DNA of 64,000 nt from Hyphomicrobiales bacterium (GTDB lineage Bacteria; Pseudomonadota; Alphaproteobacteria; Rhizobiales; Rhizobiaceae): assembly GCA_021775455.1 (NCBI GenBank), contig JAJFHU010000012.1:1-64000 (forward strand), read 5' to 3'. Each line of letters begins with the position of its first letter. The first letter of the stretch is position 1. Below, in pieces: positions 62,027 through 64,000 of this stretch. The notes under the pieces are model-generated. The model ran no database searches. It saw only the letters and a list, made by a program, of their open reading frames with translations, and was not told the origin of the DNA. The translations under genes were made by a program, and so were the position numbers.

Positions 62027-62932
62027 TCAGACGAAAAGCTTTCCTTCAGCAACGATAACCGCATCACCGCGAATTCCAGCTCGCGAAACAGTTCCGGATT
62101 TTTTCTCAACATCAAGCAGGATTTTTGAAGGCCTGCCCATCTCATAGCCCTGTTCAATGACAAAAATCCGTGCATCATCATCACCCATTTCAACTGCAGC
62201 CAACTGGCCGCAGAACGAAGATACAGCACTACCTGTCGCCGGATCTTCGGGCACACCGTGCTCAGGCGCAAACATTCGCGCGTGATAATCTGTGCCGGGT
62301 TCATCTCCCCCGCCGGCATAGGCGTACAAATCCGCTAAATGCCCATCGAAAGACCTGTCAATCTTGTAGAGTGCCGTTGTATCAATCCGAATGGCGCGAA
62401 CGTCCTCAAGGCTCTTGATCGGCACCATGATATAAGGAATTCCGCCGTCCCAGGCAGCAACATCCTGATTTCCAAATCCAAGAGACGCTTCGGGCAATCC
62501 GAGCGCTTTCGCAATCAACGAGCGGTCATATTCCCATTCGATTTTCTCAGGTAATTTCGGCAACGCAAATCGAACGGAACGACTGCCATCCACGCCGCTG
62601 GCTTCACAAGTTACAAGACCAACTTCTTCCTCCAGGACCAACGTACCGCCGCTTTCCGGTAGCCCGTCAAGCGTTGCAAGAAGCACCGCCGTCCCCACTG
62701 TTGGATGACCGGCAAACGGCAATTCTGCCGCCGGTGTGAATATCCGTATATGGGCCCGATTTCCCGGAGTTTGTGGAGGCAGTACAAACACAGTCTCGGA
62801 AAGATTGAATTCTAACGCAATTTTCTGCATATCCTGACTATCAAGCCCCTCACAGTCCAGAACGACAGCCAGCGGATTTCCTGCCAGTGGTTTTGAAGTA
62901 AACACATCAAGCACAAAGTATTTTCTGGGCAT
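62027..62932 (-). CDS. PhzF-family isomerase/epimerase-like protein
   Basis: 301 residues. FVLDVFTSKPLAGNPLAVVLD at the start, the catalytic Glu in FNLSETVF near residue 45, and EDPATGSAVSSFCG near 210 are the PhzF signatures. Members isomerise small acids or amino acids; the substrate is unknown. It starts 9 bp after the antiporter stop, so both share a transcript. Confidence 0.92.
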   Translation of the reverse strand: MPRKYFVLDVFTSKPLAGNPLAVVLDCEGLDSQDMQKIALEFNLSETVFVLPPQTPGNRAHIRIFTPAAELPFAGHPTVGTAVLLATLDGLPESGGTLVLEEEVGLVTCEASGVDGSRSVRFALPKLPEKIEWEYDRSLIAKALGLPEASLGFGNQDVAAWDGGIPYIMVPIKSLEDVRAIRIDTTALYKIDRSFDGHLADLYAYAGGGDEPGTDYHARMFAPEHGVPEDPATGSAVSSFCGQLAAVEMGDDDARIFVIEQGYEMGRPSKILLDVEKKSGTVSRAGIRGDAVIVAEGKLFV

Positions 62933-62941
62933 CAGCCGCTC

Positions 62942-64000
62942 CTACAGAAGTGTTGGGTCTACCGTCCTGTTGATAACCGATCTTACGGTAAGCCCCTGGA
63001 CAATCACAGAAAAAAGCACAACCGCGTAGGTAACCGTCAACAACAATGGCTTATGTTCTCCTTCGGGCAGCGACAGCACCAGAGCCACCGAGATACCACC
63101 TCTGAGTCCACCCCACGTAAGCACAGGAATAGCTCCTTTGGTAAATTTTAGCCAATGAGAGAGAAATTGAATCGGAATGGATACCGCTGCAAATCGCCCA
63201 ATCAGCACAAGTAATATTGAAGCCACAGCGAGCCAGCCGTGCGTTGGATCGATGGAGAGGATTAGAATCTCCAGACCGATCAACAAAAACAAGACTGAAT
63301 TGAGTATCTCGTCGATCAGCTCCCAGAATGCGAAAAGGTGCTTCTGCGTTTCTTCCGTCATACCAATGCGAACACCTCGATTACCCACGAGCAAACCAGC
63401 AACTACAACCGCAATTGGCCCCGAAAGATGCAATCTGAGCGCAATAGCGTATGTTGCCGCAACGACACCGAGGGATATCAACACTTCCAGCGTATATTCG
63501 TCCATCGTTGCCATCGCGCGATAGGCGATCCAACCTGTGACGAGACCAAGAAGTGCACCGCCAAGCGCCTCAACGACAAACAATTCTGCAATATCAACAA
63601 TTCCAACCGAGCCATGGTCGCCACCAGTGCCAACAGCGATCGCAACCACGATTGTGAATACGACAACACCGACCCCGTCGTTAAAAAGTGATTCACCGCC
63701 GATCTTCGCTTCAAGAGTGGCGGGCAAATTGATGGATTTTAGCAGACTTAACACAGCAACCGGATCAGTCGGTGATATCAGTGCGCCGAAAACCAGGGCC
63801 CACACATAGGGAATGTTTATCCCAAAAAGGCTCGCCAGATACCAAAAACCGGTTCCAACAATAAAAGTGGATATCAACACCCCGACTGTGGCCATTAAGC
63901 CAATAGGCCACTTCTGGTCAGCCAGGAATTCGATATCTACATGCAGCGCACCTGCAAACAACAGAAATGCCAGCATACCTTCCATGACAGTTGAATAAAA
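62942..64000 (-). CDS. Na+/H+ antiporter (NhaP/CPA1 type), 5' end outside window
   Basis: At least 352 residues are visible; the frame is open to the window edge and the first visible part (EGMLAFLLFAGALHVD) is normally the second or third membrane helix, so roughly 60-80 residues lie outside. SPTDPVAVLSLLKS and SLFNDGVGVVVFT are the ion-binding ND-motif helices of CPA1 exchangers. Exchanges Na+ or K+ for protons. Followed by the PhzF gene. Confidence 0.92.
   Translation of the reverse strand, partial: FYSTVMEGMLAFLLFAGALHVDIEFLADQKWPIGLMATVGVLISTFIVGTGFWYLASLFGINIPYVWALVFGALISPTDPVAVLSLLKSINLPATLEAKIGGESLFNDGVGVVVFTIVVAIAVGTGGDHGSVGIVDIAELFVVEALGGALLGLVTGWIAYRAMATMDEYTLEVLISLGVVAATYAIALRLHLSGPIAVVVAGLLVGNRGVRIGMTEETQKHLFAFWELIDEILNSVLFLLIGLEILILSIDPTHGWLAVASILLVLIGRFAAVSIPIQFLSHWLKFTKGAIPVLTWGGLRGGISVALVLSLPEGEHKPLLLTVTYAVVLFSVIVQGLTVRSVINRTVDPTLL

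Noticed and set aside
1-64000. tRNA, rRNA, CRISPR or prophage
   Set aside because: I scanned intergenic regions for T-loop signatures, regular spaced repeats and phage genes and saw none; a covariance-model search could still find a small RNA.

Overview
The window is chromosomal DNA from an alphaproteobacterium. The best clue to lineage is the complete gene set for very-long-chain lipid A acylation (acpXL to lpxXL, 8277-13769), which is characteristic of Hyphomicrobiales (Rhizobiales). Moderate GC, DmdA-, creatinase- and betaine-type genes suggest a marine or host-associated member; genus cannot be fixed from the sequence. I see no rRNA, tRNA or CRISPR array. Both ends cut a gene: the 5' end of an IS1182-like transposase (left) and a Na+/H+ antiporter (right).

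Layout. 1-3151: transposase start, a nucleotidyltransferase-HEPN protein, an orphan Rieske oxygenase and an unknown gene. 3374-8086: a DUF4212/sodium-solute symporter pair, a small YggT-like membrane protein and a 708-residue exonuclease-CBS-DUF294 fusion. 8277-13769: acpXL, fabZXL, two ketoacyl-synthase genes (one without catalytic residues), adhXL and lpxXL. 13803-16967: L,D-transpeptidase, a small secreted protein, panB-panC and a TerB-like protein.

17491-32290 is the most coherent block: an island for corrinoid-dependent methyl transfer. It has a homocysteine methyltransferase, an MttB-family methyltransferase, a B12 carrier, a DUF1638 protein, two MTHFR-family proteins, a methyl-H4folate:corrinoid methyltransferase and a RamA/RACo-like reactivating protein, with a QueG-like Fe-S protein beside them. 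Together they make up a methionine synthase whose MetH domains are separate proteins, with an additional MttB-type methyl entry. Four of the enzymes carry Arg/Gly-rich tails while the B12 carrier begins with a strongly acidic segment. A shared 20-bp palindrome precedes bmt and metF. Unrelated genes lie inside the island (Tad-like protein, patatin lipoprotein, MaoC pair, SoxR/VOC).

32307-39110: LysR, DUF1127, FkbM methyltransferase, a 261-bp MITE-like element, a TPR-2OG oxygenase, a CahR-like regulator and creatinase. 39316-45454: RND efflux pair, a K+-channel-like protein, and two secreted-protein genes that overlap. 45770-53782: dimethylglycine/sarcosine dehydrogenase-like flavoprotein, a split MnmC pair (oxidase and MnmD), PrpD-like protein, second Rieske oxygenase, GST. 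54193-59828: apparent operon dmdA-like, metY, alpha/beta hydrolase, fadN-like. 60145-64000: small secreted protein, RTX-like calcium-binding protein, PhzF protein, antiporter.

Theme: uptake and stripping of methylated compounds (creatine to sarcosine, dimethylglycine, DMSP-like and MttB substrates), with methyl groups going to folate and homocysteine, giving methionine. Function calls rest on motif reading and remembered families; no database search was run.
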